Counted from the stretch's first letter, positions 26,839-35,712 are shown. The stretch is DNA of 64,000 bases from an uncultured Anaerolineae bacterium (GCA_903822545.1 CAIJPN010000146.1:1-64000); one strand, 5' to 3'. The notes: generated by a model from the sequence alone, not told the origin. A program made the numbers and translations.

Positions 26839-26904
26839 GTAGCGCGGGATAGCATCCCGCGCGGATGAAAGCTATAAAGAACGCGGGATGCTATCCCGCG
26901 CTAC
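26839..26904. repeat. Paired palindromic repeats, copies 3 and 4
   Basis: Two 23-bp arms (26839-26861 and 26882-26904) are perfect reverse complements. Each arm is itself a small palindrome GCGGGATAGCATCCCGC, so the unit is a BIME-like double hairpin. It fills nearly all the gap between the esterase and pseudokinase genes. Confidence 0.8.
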
Positions 26905-26911
26905 TACAGGG

Positions 26912-28921
26912 TCATGGCTGCCAGCGCGGCTGCCAGTCGGGTTCGGGATCTTTGGTGATCTGGCGTAGGTTGGAGCCATCGGCGCGCATGACGAAAATAT
27001 CGGCCTGGCCGTTGTTGCGCAGCGAGTTGAAGGCGATCCACTGCCCATCGGGCGAGTAGGAACTGGCGGCGTTGTTGCCGCCGCTGGTCAGTTGGGTGGC
27101 CTGCCCGGTGGCGACATCCAGCCGGTAGATGTTCTTATCCCCGGCTGGCCCGGCGTAGATCAGCAGGTTTGTGCCATCGGGTGACCAATCCAGGCTGCCG
27201 CCGATGCCGGGCAGCCCCTGGGTGATGCGGCGGTGGTTCTTGCCGTCGGTATCCATCAGGAAGACTTCGTAGGCATCGGGTTGGTCAACCGCCATGCAGT
27301 AGGCAATCGTCAGGCCGTCTGGCGACCAGGCGGTGGCGACGATGGTATTTGGCCCGGCATAGAGCAATTTGGGGTTCACGCCGCCATTATCCACCACCCA
27401 AATGGCTGTCGGGCCGTCGGCGGCGCGGTTGGCGAAGACGATCTTCTGCCCGTCGGGCGAGAAATCGGGCGAAACCACGTTGCCGATGCCCTCGGTAAGC
27501 TGGATTTGCCTGCCGTCTTTCATGAACATCAGGAACAGGTCAAAATAACCGTTCTGGTTGGATGCAAACACAATCATATCGCCCTGTGGGGCGAAGCCGG
27601 GGTAGTAATCGTGCGCGGCGTGGCGGGTGATGCGCCCCAACTCCGTCCCATCGGCGTTGACGCGGCAGAGCTGGTTGTAATCGCCGCGCGTGCATGTGAA
27701 GATGATGCGCCCGCCGTGGGCGGCAGTCGGTTTGGGCGGGCGGGTGGGGGTGGGGAAGGGGGTGAAATTTTCGGCGCGGATGTTTGGTTCGCCGGGGAGG
27801 TAGACTTGCTGCTCGATGGGTTTGATCTGCCAGAGCAGGAAGATCACCGCCCCGAAGAGTGCCAGCCCTCCCAGCGGGCGGATCAAGTCTGATAGCTGGA
27901 AGCGGCGCGAGGGAGTTTTGACCGCTGCCATGACATTTTCTTTGAGCGGGGTCAGTTCGCGCGGAACGCTGCGCGGCTCGATGGGCGGCAGGAATCTCCA
28001 GCTTTGGAGCAGGTTGTGGGTAACGGCAGCCACATCCGGGGCGATGGAATCCGGGCTGGATAAAGGATCGAGCCGGGCAGCCATGCACAGGGTCAGGAAC
28101 AATTCGTTTGCGCGGGAAAACCTTTCATTTTCCCGCTTAGAAAGGGCTTTTAGCAATGTGCGCGAGAGATAATCGGGCAGTTCGGGGTTGAAGTTGCGCG
28201 GGGCGGGCGGCAGCAGGAAGGTGTGCGCGCGCCGGATGGTTTCGGGGTCGAGTTCGAGTGGGGATGGGGATTCTTCGCTTTTGCGGGCCAGCCAGCGCCC
28301 GGTGAATAGCTCGAAGAGCATGGAGGCCAGGGCGTAGGTGTCGGCGGTGGGACTGGACGGGGCAGCCTGGAATTGTTCGGGCGCGGCGTAGATGGCCGGG
28401 AAGGGGCCGGGGCGCAGGCTGGCGGGTTCGTCTGCCGGGAGGCAGGCCCACAGGCCCGCAAGGTGGATTTTGCCGTCTTTGCCGATGCGGATTTGCTCCG
28501 GCGCGAGGCTGAGATGCACAAAACCGGCTTTGTGGATGGCATCCAGTGCGGCGCTGATGGCTTTGGCGTAGGTGATGGTTTCGGACAGGCTGAATGATTG
28601 GCCGGGCTGGCTGTTCAGCACGTCGCGCAGGGTTGGGCCGTCGATGAAGTCTTCGGTGATGAAGGCGGTCAGGCCGCTCTGGTGCAGTCCGTGGAAGGGG
28701 GTGAGCGCCGGGCCGTTGATTTTTTGCAGGGCTGGCAGGCGTGTTTCGAGGGCTTTGAGTGCTTCGGGGCTGGTCAGTTCTGCGGGCAGGATGGTGATTG
28801 CCAGCCGCCGGTTGAGCCTGAAATCCCAGGCGCGGTAGGTTTCCCCCAGCGGCGTGAGGCCCAGGAAGGCATCCACACGGTACTGGCCGAGCAGGGTCTG
28901 GTTGAGCAGGTCGGCGGGCAT
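26912..28921 (-). CDS. Pseudokinase with transmembrane helix and TolB-like propeller
   Basis: The protein has 669 residues. The first ~280 residues follow a Hanks-kinase layout (LGQYRVDAFLG, AAPEQFQ, SYLARTLL-like end), but the catalytic residues are gone. The Gly loop is eroded, the VAIK lysine is Thr43, HRD reads HLS (136-138), the downstream Asn is Gln, and DFG is AGL (155-157). A single helix at about 345-365 precedes an outward-facing propeller of PD40/TolB-like repeats (FSPDGQKIVFA, WSPDGLTIAY, YSPDGQWIAF). It should therefore be a signalling scaffold and not an active kinase. The nearby active kinase (17653-20877) is a possible partner by position only. Confidence 0.85.
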   Translation of the reverse strand: MPADLLNQTLLGQYRVDAFLGLTPLGETYRAWDFRLNRRLAITILPAELTSPEALKALETRLPALQKINGPALTPFHGLHQSGLTAFITEDFIDGPTLRDVLNSQPGQSFSLSETITYAKAISAALDAIHKAGFVHLSLAPEQIRIGKDGKIHLAGLWACLPADEPASLRPGPFPAIYAAPEQFQAAPSSPTADTYALASMLFELFTGRWLARKSEESPSPLELDPETIRRAHTFLLPPAPRNFNPELPDYLSRTLLKALSKRENERFSRANELFLTLCMAARLDPLSSPDSIAPDVAAVTHNLLQSWRFLPPIEPRSVPRELTPLKENVMAAVKTPSRRFQLSDLIRPLGGLALFGAVIFLLWQIKPIEQQVYLPGEPNIRAENFTPFPTPTRPPKPTAAHGGRIIFTCTRGDYNQLCRVNADGTELGRITRHAAHDYYPGFAPQGDMIVFASNQNGYFDLFLMFMKDGRQIQLTEGIGNVVSPDFSPDGQKIVFANRAADGPTAIWVVDNGGVNPKLLYAGPNTIVATAWSPDGLTIAYCMAVDQPDAYEVFLMDTDGKNHRRITQGLPGIGGSLDWSPDGTNLLIYAGPAGDKNIYRLDVATGQATQLTSGGNNAASSYSPDGQWIAFNSLRNNGQADIFVMRADGSNLRQITKDPEPDWQPRWQP

Positions 28922-29003
28922 ATGGAGATTCTACCAGCGAAGACAAATCCTGTTTAACAGATTCTTCCAGTCTGTCTGGTGCGATGCACCCTCACCCGCA
29001 ACC

Positions 29004-30833
29004 CTAAATCGCATTCCCCTTAAACTGACTCATATACAACTGGTAGAAAAAGCCCTTCATCGCCAGCAGTTCGGAGTGTTTGCCGCGCTCGATGATTTCG
29101 CCATCTTTGATGACCAGCACCTGGTCGGCGTCGCGGATGGTGGACAGGCGGTGGGCGATCACAAAACTGGTGCGGCCCTCCATCAGCTTGAGCAGCGCTT
29201 TCTGGATGCGCGCCTCGGTGCGCGTGTCCACGCTGGAGGTCGCCTCGTCCAAAATCAAAATGCCAGGGTCGGCCAAAATCGCGCGCGCAATCGCCAGCAT
29301 CTGGCGTTGGCCCTGGCTCAGGTTGGCGGCGCGCTCCGAGAGCACCGTCCTGTAGCCGTGCGGCAGTTGGCGGATGAAGTGGTCAGCATCGGCCATGCGC
29401 GCGGCCTCCATCACCTCGTCGTCGCTCGCGTCCAGCCGCCCGTAGCGGATATTCTCCATGACCGTATCGGCAAACATGAACGTATCCTGCAAAACCAGCC
29501 CCAGCGCGCGGCGCAGGTCGGCGCGGCGGATGTCGCGCAGGTCGTTCCCATCAATGCGGATCGAGCCGCCGTCGATGTCGTAAAAGCGCGTCAGCAGGTT
29601 GGTGATGGTTGTCTTTCCCGCCCCGGTCGGGCCGACGAGCGCAATCGTCTGGCCGGGCAGGGCCTCCAGCGTCATGTTTTTGATGATGGGATGTCCCGTT
29701 TCGTAGGAGAAATCCACAGCCTGGAATTCGACGTGACCCTTGAGATTTGCCAAACTCACCGCCCTGTCGCTGTCTACCGTTTCGGGGGCCGTGTCAATCA
29801 CCTCGAAGACCCGCTCCGCACCCGCCAAAGCAGCCTGGATGGCGTTATAGATATTGGCGAGCTGGCGCAGGGGCGAGATGAATCCGTGGGCGTAGCTGAT
29901 AAAGGTGGCGATAATGCCCACGGTCACGAGTCCGCGCAGGGCCAGCCATCCGCCCAATCCTGCCAAAACGATGACAAACAGATTGCCAAGCTGGTTGGTG
30001 AGCGGCATCAGCATCATGGCGTAGGTGTTGGCAAAGACGCCCGCCTTGAACACATCCGCGTTGACCCGGCGGAAGTTCTCCACCGATGTTTCGTTGCGCC
30101 GAAAAGCCTTGACCACGCGCTGCCCGCTGATGGACTCCTCCATCACGCCGTTCAGCTCGCCCAGGCTTTTTTGCAGGTCGCGGAAGCCTTTGCGGGTCGA
30201 CTTGGCGATGAAGTCGGTGAACCAGACCATGATCGGCACGACGATAACCGAGGCCAGCGCCAGCCAGAAGTTGAGCACGAACATCGCCACCACGAACCCG
30301 ACCAGCGAGAGCACGCTGCCGAGCATGGCGATGACATTTTGCGAGACGGCCTGGTTGATGGCATCGATGTCATTAGTCAGGCGACTCATCAACTCCCCGG
30401 CGTTGTGCGTGTCAAAAAACTTGAGCGAGAGTTCTTGCAGGTGCGTGAACAGGTCGCGGCGCAGGTCTTTGAGCGCGTTCTGCGAAACCCGCGCCATCGT
30501 CCACGCCGAGAGCGCCTGGAGCGACTGGTTGGTGATGTAAACCACCAGCAGGGTGACCGCCATCTGGGCCAGCCCGGCGAGCTGTTTGTCCCCGATATAT
30601 TGGTCGATTGCCCGCCCCATCAGGTACGGGCCGAGCAAATCCAGCCCGGTGGTGACGAGAATCAGGATCAGCACCAGGGTGATGGCTGCCCGGTAATGGC
30701 TGAGATACGGGATCAGCCGGGCCAGCGCCTTGCGCGGGTCGGATGCTTTTTCAATTTTGGAGGGGCGCATCGGGCCGCGAGCGGCCAGCGCGGCGCGGGA
30801 GGCTTGTTGTTGGGAGGCTGTTTGGTTGGTCAT
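29004..30833 (-). CDS. ABC exporter half-transporter, canonical catalytic subunit
   Basis: 609 residues from ATG 30833, preferred because a GGA box precedes it and sequence further upstream belongs to a repeat. Six membrane helices occupy about 50-330. The nucleotide-binding domain has Walker A GPTGAGKTT, Q-loop, signature LSQGQRQ and Walker B ILILDEATSSVD with an intact catalytic Glu. This is a type IV (MsbA/LmrA-like) exporter. The partner gene at 30969 has a degenerate site, so the two form a heterodimer. The cargo may be a lipid, drug or peptide and is not deducible. Confidence 0.9.
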   Translation of the reverse strand: MTNQTASQQQASRAALAARGPMRPSKIEKASDPRKALARLIPYLSHYRAAITLVLILILVTTGLDLLGPYLMGRAIDQYIGDKQLAGLAQMAVTLLVVYITNQSLQALSAWTMARVSQNALKDLRRDLFTHLQELSLKFFDTHNAGELMSRLTNDIDAINQAVSQNVIAMLGSVLSLVGFVVAMFVLNFWLALASVIVVPIMVWFTDFIAKSTRKGFRDLQKSLGELNGVMEESISGQRVVKAFRRNETSVENFRRVNADVFKAGVFANTYAMMLMPLTNQLGNLFVIVLAGLGGWLALRGLVTVGIIATFISYAHGFISPLRQLANIYNAIQAALAGAERVFEVIDTAPETVDSDRAVSLANLKGHVEFQAVDFSYETGHPIIKNMTLEALPGQTIALVGPTGAGKTTITNLLTRFYDIDGGSIRIDGNDLRDIRRADLRRALGLVLQDTFMFADTVMENIRYGRLDASDDEVMEAARMADADHFIRQLPHGYRTVLSERAANLSQGQRQMLAIARAILADPGILILDEATSSVDTRTEARIQKALLKLMEGRTSFVIAHRLSTIRDADQVLVIKDGEIIERGKHSELLAMKGFFYQLYMSQFKGNAI

Positions 30834-30848
30834 TTGTTTTCCATTTGT

Positions 30849-30965
30849 CATTGCGAGCCGCATGCTTTTGCGGCGCAGCAATCTCCTCTCGCTTGGGAAA
30901 ATCTCGTTAAACGGGTATTCCTGACTTTTGGGAGATTGCTTCGGGCTATCGCCCTCGCAAGGACA
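30849..30965. repeat. CATTGCGAG / GAGATTGC inverted repeat between the ABC genes
   Basis: The left part begins CATTGCGAGCCGCATGC and includes CAGCAATCTCC (30849-30886). The right part reads GGGAGATTGCTTCGGGC and ends CTCGCAAGGACA (30930-30965). They are imperfect complements around a 43-base spacer. This resembles the widespread intergenic repeat containing CATTGCGAG and GCAATCTC known from many bacterial genomes. Confidence 0.7.
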
Positions 30966-30968
30966 TCG

Positions 30969-32807
30969 TTAATTTACCCCGCTCCCTAACTGGGAAGCGA
31001 AAATTTCCTGGTAAATCGGGCTGGACTGCATCAACTGGCTGTGCGTGCCTTCGGCGGCGATGCGGCCCTCGTCGATGACGATAATTTTGTCGGCGTTGAG
31101 CACGGTGCTGATGCGCTGGGCCACCATAAATGTAACCATGCCGCCTTCTTTGGCCCAACCCGCCATCGCTTCGTGGATTTTTGTCTCGGTCTCCACATCT
31201 ACCGAACTGGTTGAATCATCCAAAATTAAAATCGCCGGGCGCAGGATCAGGGCGCGGGCGATGGCGATGCGCTGTTTCTGCCCGCCCGAAAGGTTGACCC
31301 CGCGCTGGTTGACGTGAGTGTTGTACCCATCCGGCAGTTTTTCGATAAACCCGTGCGCCTGCGCCGCCTTGGCCGCCGCGATGACTTCTTCGTCGCTGGC
31401 CTCCGGTTTGCCGTAGGCGATATTCTCGCGCACCGTGCCCGAGAACAACACTGTTTCCTGCGGCACGATGCCCACCTGCGCCAACAGGCTGGACTGCGAC
31501 AACTCGCGCACATCCACGCCGTTGATGCGGACGCTGCCGCTGGCAACCTCGTAAAAGCGCGGGATCAGGTTGATCAGCGTCGATTTGCCCGAGCCAGTCG
31601 AACCGAGAATGGCCACCGTCTGCCCCGGTTGGGCGGTCAGGTGGATGCCTTCGAGCACCGCGCCGTCATTGTAGTGGAAGTGAACGTTGGCAAAATCCAC
31701 CCTTACCCCGCTTTCCCTCACCCCTAACCCCTCTCCCGCGGGGAGAGGGGGACTGAACTCCCCTCCCCCCGCGGGGAGAGGGGGACTGAACTCCCCTCCC
31801 CCCGCGGGGGAGGGGCTGGGGGTGAGGGCTTTCGCAGTGGGAGCATCCTGCACTTCTGGCACAGTCTCCAGAACCTCGTTAATTCTCTCCGCCGAGGCCG
31901 TCGCCGCGGCGATGATGTTCGAGAGCATCACCATAATCCCGAGCGGCCCCAAAATCGTTTGCAGATAGTTGATGAAGGCCACAATTTGCCCAACGGTGAC
32001 ATCGCCGTTAATCGCCTGGACGCCGCCGTACCAGATGACCGTCACGATGCCGAAGTTGACCATCAGCGTCAGCGAGGGCGACATGCTGGCCATGAACTGC
32101 ATCACCCTGATGTTGCGGTCGGCAAAATCCGCGTTGGCAACGTTGAAACGCTCCACTTCGCGGGCATCGCGCACAAAGGCTTTGACCACGCGCGCCCCGG
32201 CGATGTTCTCCTGCAAGATACTGTTGAGCCGGTCGAGGCGCTGCTGCACCGTCAGGAAGAGCGGGCCCATTTTGGTGGTAAAAAAAACAATCAGCCCGGT
32301 GGCAACCAGCAAGATGGGCAGCATGACAGTCGCCAGTTTGGCGTCGGTGTTGTACATCAAAATCAGGCTGCCGACCATCAACAGCGGGGCGCGGGTGCCG
32401 ATGCGCAGGAAAACCTGCGTCAGCCGCTGGAAAACCGTCGCATCGCTGGAGAGGCGCACCATTAGCTGGCCGGTATTGAGTTTGTCGAGATTGCCATACG
32501 AAAACGACTGGATTTTGACAAACATCGCCTCGCGCAGGTCGCGCGCCACACTCTCACCAGCCAGGATCGACAGGTAGTTGTTGCCCAGGGCCAGGAGCGT
32601 GCTCGTAATCGAGATCGCCAGCATCAGGGCGGCGGTTTGGTAGACCACGGTATAGTTTTGGGCGTGGATTCCGTCATCGATGATGCGCTGGACAAGGCGT
32701 GGAATCGACAAATCCAGGAAAACGACGATGGTTAACAACACCAGCGAGGCAATCGCAGGTTTCCAGTAGGGCGTGATGAAGGGGAAGAGTTTTTTAATAT
32801 GATTCAT
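30969..32807 (-). CDS. ABC exporter half-transporter, degenerate-site subunit
   Basis: The protein has 612 residues. Membrane domain about 15-310; nucleotide-binding domain from about 366 with Walker A GSTGSGKST, signature LSGGQKQR, and Walker B ILILDDSTSSVD, in which Asp replaces the catalytic Glu. That is the hallmark of the non-hydrolysing site in heterodimeric exporters such as TM287/288. The linker between domains (about 326-364) carries an extra Pro/Gly-rich segment encoded by a palindromic tandem repeat at 31716-31829, absent from normal family members. It lies upstream of its partner on the same strand, separated only by a repeat. Confidence 0.9.
   Translation of the reverse strand: MNHIKKLFPFITPYWKPAIASLVLLTIVVFLDLSIPRLVQRIIDDGIHAQNYTVVYQTAALMLAISITSTLLALGNNYLSILAGESVARDLREAMFVKIQSFSYGNLDKLNTGQLMVRLSSDATVFQRLTQVFLRIGTRAPLLMVGSLILMYNTDAKLATVMLPILLVATGLIVFFTTKMGPLFLTVQQRLDRLNSILQENIAGARVVKAFVRDAREVERFNVANADFADRNIRVMQFMASMSPSLTLMVNFGIVTVIWYGGVQAINGDVTVGQIVAFINYLQTILGPLGIMVMLSNIIAAATASAERINEVLETVPEVQDAPTAKALTPSPSPAGGGEFSPPLPAGGGEFSPPLPAGEGLGVRESGVRVDFANVHFHYNDGAVLEGIHLTAQPGQTVAILGSTGSGKSTLINLIPRFYEVASGSVRINGVDVRELSQSSLLAQVGIVPQETVLFSGTVRENIAYGKPEASDEEVIAAAKAAQAHGFIEKLPDGYNTHVNQRGVNLSGGQKQRIAIARALILRPAILILDDSTSSVDVETETKIHEAMAGWAKEGGMVTFMVAQRISTVLNADKIIVIDEGRIAAEGTHSQLMQSSPIYQEIFASQLGSGVN
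31716..31829. repeat. Palindromic GC-rich repeat inserted in frame in an ABC transporter gene
   Basis: Outer arms CCCTCACCCC and GGGGGTGAGGG flank two perfect 33-bp tandem units (31741-31773, 31774-31806), each palindromic (CCCCTCCCC...GGGGAGAGGGG). The unit is 11 codons, so the frame survives and GGGEFSPPLPA is encoded twice. Confidence 0.88.
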
Positions 32808-32833
32808 AGGCGTTCAGTCGTATGACTGCGGCT

Positions 32834-33550
32834 TTACCCAAAAACAATTTGAGAGAAGCGCTTCAGCGTTTGCGCCGCCAATGGGGATTGACGCACCGAG
32901 GCCAGAATCTCATCCGGGTTCAAGCCCTCGGCAGATAGCTCGGCTCGCTCGGCGTGGATGTACGTCCGGGCGATTTCGGCATCCATTTCCGGGTGGAATT
33001 GCACGCCCCAGGCCTTTTGGCCGATTCGAAAAGACTGGTTTGCATCCCAGCTATCGAAGGCCAGGCGGGTCGCTCCGGGCGGCAGTTTCAGCGCCGATTG
33101 AGCGTGACTGACTTGCGCATCGAATTTTTCCACGCCCAGGCCGCCCAGCAGCGGGTCAGCCAGCCCTTCGGGGGTCAGCTCGATGGTGGTGGTGCCTTCT
33201 TGCGTGCCGTTGGGATTGTTGCCCACTTCCCCGCCAAAGGCATAGGCCAGAAGCTGGTGCCCGTAGCACACACCCAGGGTTGGGATTCCCGCCCCGACCA
33301 TGTCCACCAGCCATTTGGCAGTGCGCTCGCTCCAGGGCTGGTGTTCTGTCACCATCGTGTGCGAACCCGTTACCAGGATACCGGCAAGCGAGTTTGGGGG
33401 CGGGAAACCTGCGCCAGTGCGAGGGTCGAACACGGCCACTTGGGCCGAATCCAGCCCCAGGCCAGCGATAAACCAATCTTCAAAATCTCCGCGGCGTTTT
33501 GCCAGTTCGGGTATGGTGTCGCCAACTTTGATGATGAGAAGTTTTTTCAT
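32834..33550 (-). CDS. Class I glutamine amidotransferase, GuaA-N-like
   Basis: The protein has 238 residues. The catalytic triad is visible: Cys95 in GVCYGHQLL, His186 and Glu188 in VQFHPEMD. The domain stands alone with no synthase part, as in free GATase proteins that hydrolyse glutamine-like amides or gamma-glutamyl compounds. Its start overlaps the stop of the upstream two-domain dehydrogenase by 4 bases (ATGA), implying coupled translation. A shared pathway, perhaps sugar amidation, is possible but only inferred. Confidence 0.85.
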   Translation of the reverse strand: MKKLLIIKVGDTIPELAKRRGDFEDWFIAGLGLDSAQVAVFDPRTGAGFPPPNSLAGILVTGSHTMVTEHQPWSERTAKWLVDMVGAGIPTLGVCYGHQLLAYAFGGEVGNNPNGTQEGTTTIELTPEGLADPLLGGLGVEKFDAQVSHAQSALKLPPGATRLAFDSWDANQSFRIGQKAWGVQFHPEMDAEIARTYIHAERAELSAEGLNPDEILASVRQSPLAAQTLKRFSQIVFG

Positions 33551-35712
33551 ATCGAAACTTTTTCTCCGTTTTTGCGGATGGATTCTACGGCTGCGAATGT
33601 GGCTTTGGTCACGCCGATGAGATGCTCATACGCGATGGGCGCTTTGCCGCTGCGGATCGACCCCACCCAGGCCTGCCACTCGTTAAAGTGACCTTTATCC
33701 TGGCTGGCAAGTTTGACCGTTTTCTTTTTCCCATCCTTCACCGTTTCCAGCGACCGGAAATCATCCAAAACCGCAATCTGGCCGCCACAAAAAACTTCGA
33801 CTCTTTCCTTGGGGAAGGATTTGTCGCCATTGGCGAGATAATCTACCACGCCAACCGAGCCATCCGCAAAAGTGAAGGTCATCGTCACATTGTCTTCGCG
33901 GTATTTGCCGTTATTCGGCATCGCCGCCGCGCTGACGCTGACCGGCGCAGAACCGGCCAGGAAGGTGAGAAAATCCACGAAATGACAGCCCTCGCCGATG
34001 ATACGCCCGCCGCCCTGCTCGGGGTCGTGAGTCCAGTGGTTGAGGGGAATGTAGCCGGCGTTGACACGGTAGTGCATGTAAAGGGGTTCGTTGCGATTGG
34101 CGTAGAAAGTGGAAAGTTGCCTGGCGAGGGGGGCGAAGCGGCGGTTAAAACCAGTCATCAATAAACAGTGATCAGCCTGCCCCTGGTTTGTTGGGGCCTG
34201 TTGTAACTGATGACTGATCAAGGATAACTGCTCACTGTTCACCGCCAGCGGCTTCTCTACAAAAACGTGTTTCCCGGCCCGCAGTGCCTTTACTACCAAA
34301 TCGGCATGAGAATCGTGGCGCGTGAGAATGGCGATGGTGTTGATGTTGGGGTCGCTCAGGATTTGCTCGTCGTCTGAGCAGGCGTACCGGAATCCGAATT
34401 TCTTGCCGGAGTGTTGGGCGTGCAACCCGCCCGCCGAGGCGATGCCGACCAGTTCGGTTCCATCTGACTTTTTTATGGCAGGCAAAAGGGTGGCGTTGGC
34501 GAACAATCCTGCGCCCAGAACGCCCAGGGTTACCCGGTTTTCCGGTTTGCCGGTTTTTTCATTTAACTGGATAACTGGAGAACCTGCCAACTGGTCAACG
34601 GGATACGTTAGAAGAACGCCGAGAAATGGCTCTTTCTTCTTCCCGGTGATCGTTTCGTACGCTTCTGCCGCTTTTTCGATGGGGAAACGATGTGAGATAA
34701 GACTTTCCACTTTCAACTTCCTACTTGCTACCAACTCCACAATCGCCTGAAAGTTGCGTCCCTCCGTCCAGCGCACGTAGCCGATGGGGTAGTCGTGGCC
34801 GTTTTCTTCATAGGCGGCATCGTAGCGGCCCGGGCCGTAGGAGCGCGAGTTGATGAAGCTGAGTTCTTTTTCGTAGTAGATTTTGCGGGGGAAGGTCAGG
34901 CCGATGGCGCCGGTGGCAACGATTTTGGCGCGGTCGCGGGCGATTGTCCCGGCCAGTTCAACCGGGTCGTTAGAGGCTGTGTCGGCGCAGATGATGACAC
35001 TGTCGAAGCCGCGGTTGGCGGTGAAGGCCTGGGCGGAATCGATAGCGTTTTGACGGGAGCAGGCTGAAACTCCGAACTGCCCGGCGAGTTGGACCCGCTG
35101 CGGGTTGGTATCCACGCCAAAAACGCGGCACCCGGCGGCAGATGCCAGTTGAATGGTCATTAAACCCAATAAACCCAGCCCAATCACGCAGATGTTTTCG
35201 CCAAGCTGCGGCTCGGCCAGCCGGAAGCCGTGCAGGGCAATGGCGCCGAGGGTGGTGAAGGCGGCGGATTCGAAATCGACACTGTCGGGCAGGGGTGTGA
35301 GCAGGCTGCGCGGCACAACGTTGTACTCGGCATGGACGGCGTAGCCGCCGCCCGCGCAGGCCACGCGCTGGCCGATGTGGAAGCCATCCATGTTGGGGCC
35401 GAGCGCAATAATTGTCCCGGCGGAGGAGTAGCCGAGGGCCATGGGCTGGTCGAGGCGGCTGAAGGCGGCTTGCAGGGTGGGGAGGATGCCCTCGCGCTGC
35501 ATTTTATCCAGAACTTGTTTGACCAGGTCGGGGCGGGAGCGGGCTTTGCCGACCAGGCTTTTTTCGGCGAATTCGACCACCATGCGCTCGGTGCCCGCCG
35601 AAACCAGCGATGCGGCCACTTTGACAAGCGCTTGCCCGGCGCGTGGGGTGGGAACGGGGATTTCTTCGACGGTGGTGAGGCCGTTTTTCATGTTTTGGAG
35701 GAGTTGTTTCAT
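33547..35712 (-). CDS. Two-domain dehydrogenase: zinc-type alcohol dehydrogenase plus Gfo/Idh/MocA oxidoreductase
   Basis: The protein has 721 residues from ATG 35712, chosen for its AAGGAAATAAG box. Residues 1-365 are MDR-type (GYSSAGTIIALG, GLGLLGLMTIQLA Rossmann motif, ACAGGGYA). Residues about 395-721 are Gfo/Idh/MocA (GVLGAGLFANATLLPA, GKHVFVEKPLA with the conserved EKP Lys, and CHFVDFLTFLAG). Such fusions sit in polysaccharide or aminosugar loci and oxidise sugar substrates with NAD(P). Two segments look foreign: the linker near 371-391 (VDQLAGSPVIQL) and about 487-515 (VNSEQLSLISHQLQQA), which match peptides produced by short repeat invasion. Confidence 0.85.
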   Translation of the reverse strand: MKQLLQNMKNGLTTVEEIPVPTPRAGQALVKVAASLVSAGTERMVVEFAEKSLVGKARSRPDLVKQVLDKMQREGILPTLQAAFSRLDQPMALGYSSAGTIIALGPNMDGFHIGQRVACAGGGYAVHAEYNVVPRSLLTPLPDSVDFESAAFTTLGAIALHGFRLAEPQLGENICVIGLGLLGLMTIQLASAAGCRVFGVDTNPQRVQLAGQFGVSACSRQNAIDSAQAFTANRGFDSVIICADTASNDPVELAGTIARDRAKIVATGAIGLTFPRKIYYEKELSFINSRSYGPGRYDAAYEENGHDYPIGYVRWTEGRNFQAIVELVASRKLKVESLISHRFPIEKAAEAYETITGKKKEPFLGVLLTYPVDQLAGSPVIQLNEKTGKPENRVTLGVLGAGLFANATLLPAIKKSDGTELVGIASAGGLHAQHSGKKFGFRYACSDDEQILSDPNINTIAILTRHDSHADLVVKALRAGKHVFVEKPLAVNSEQLSLISHQLQQAPTNQGQADHCLLMTGFNRRFAPLARQLSTFYANRNEPLYMHYRVNAGYIPLNHWTHDPEQGGGRIIGEGCHFVDFLTFLAGSAPVSVSAAAMPNNGKYREDNVTMTFTFADGSVGVVDYLANGDKSFPKERVEVFCGGQIAVLDDFRSLETVKDGKKKTVKLASQDKGHFNEWQAWVGSIRSGKAPIAYEHLIGVTKATFAAVESIRKNGEKVSI

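Noticed and set aside
28854-30989. A 711-residue plus-strand frame
   Set aside because: It is antisense to the well-supported ABC exporter and pseudokinase genes, His/Gln/Arg-rich, and has no domain pattern.
31716-31829. CRISPR-like array of 33-bp repeats
   Set aside because: Only two adjacent units without spacers, inside a coding sequence and themselves palindromic.
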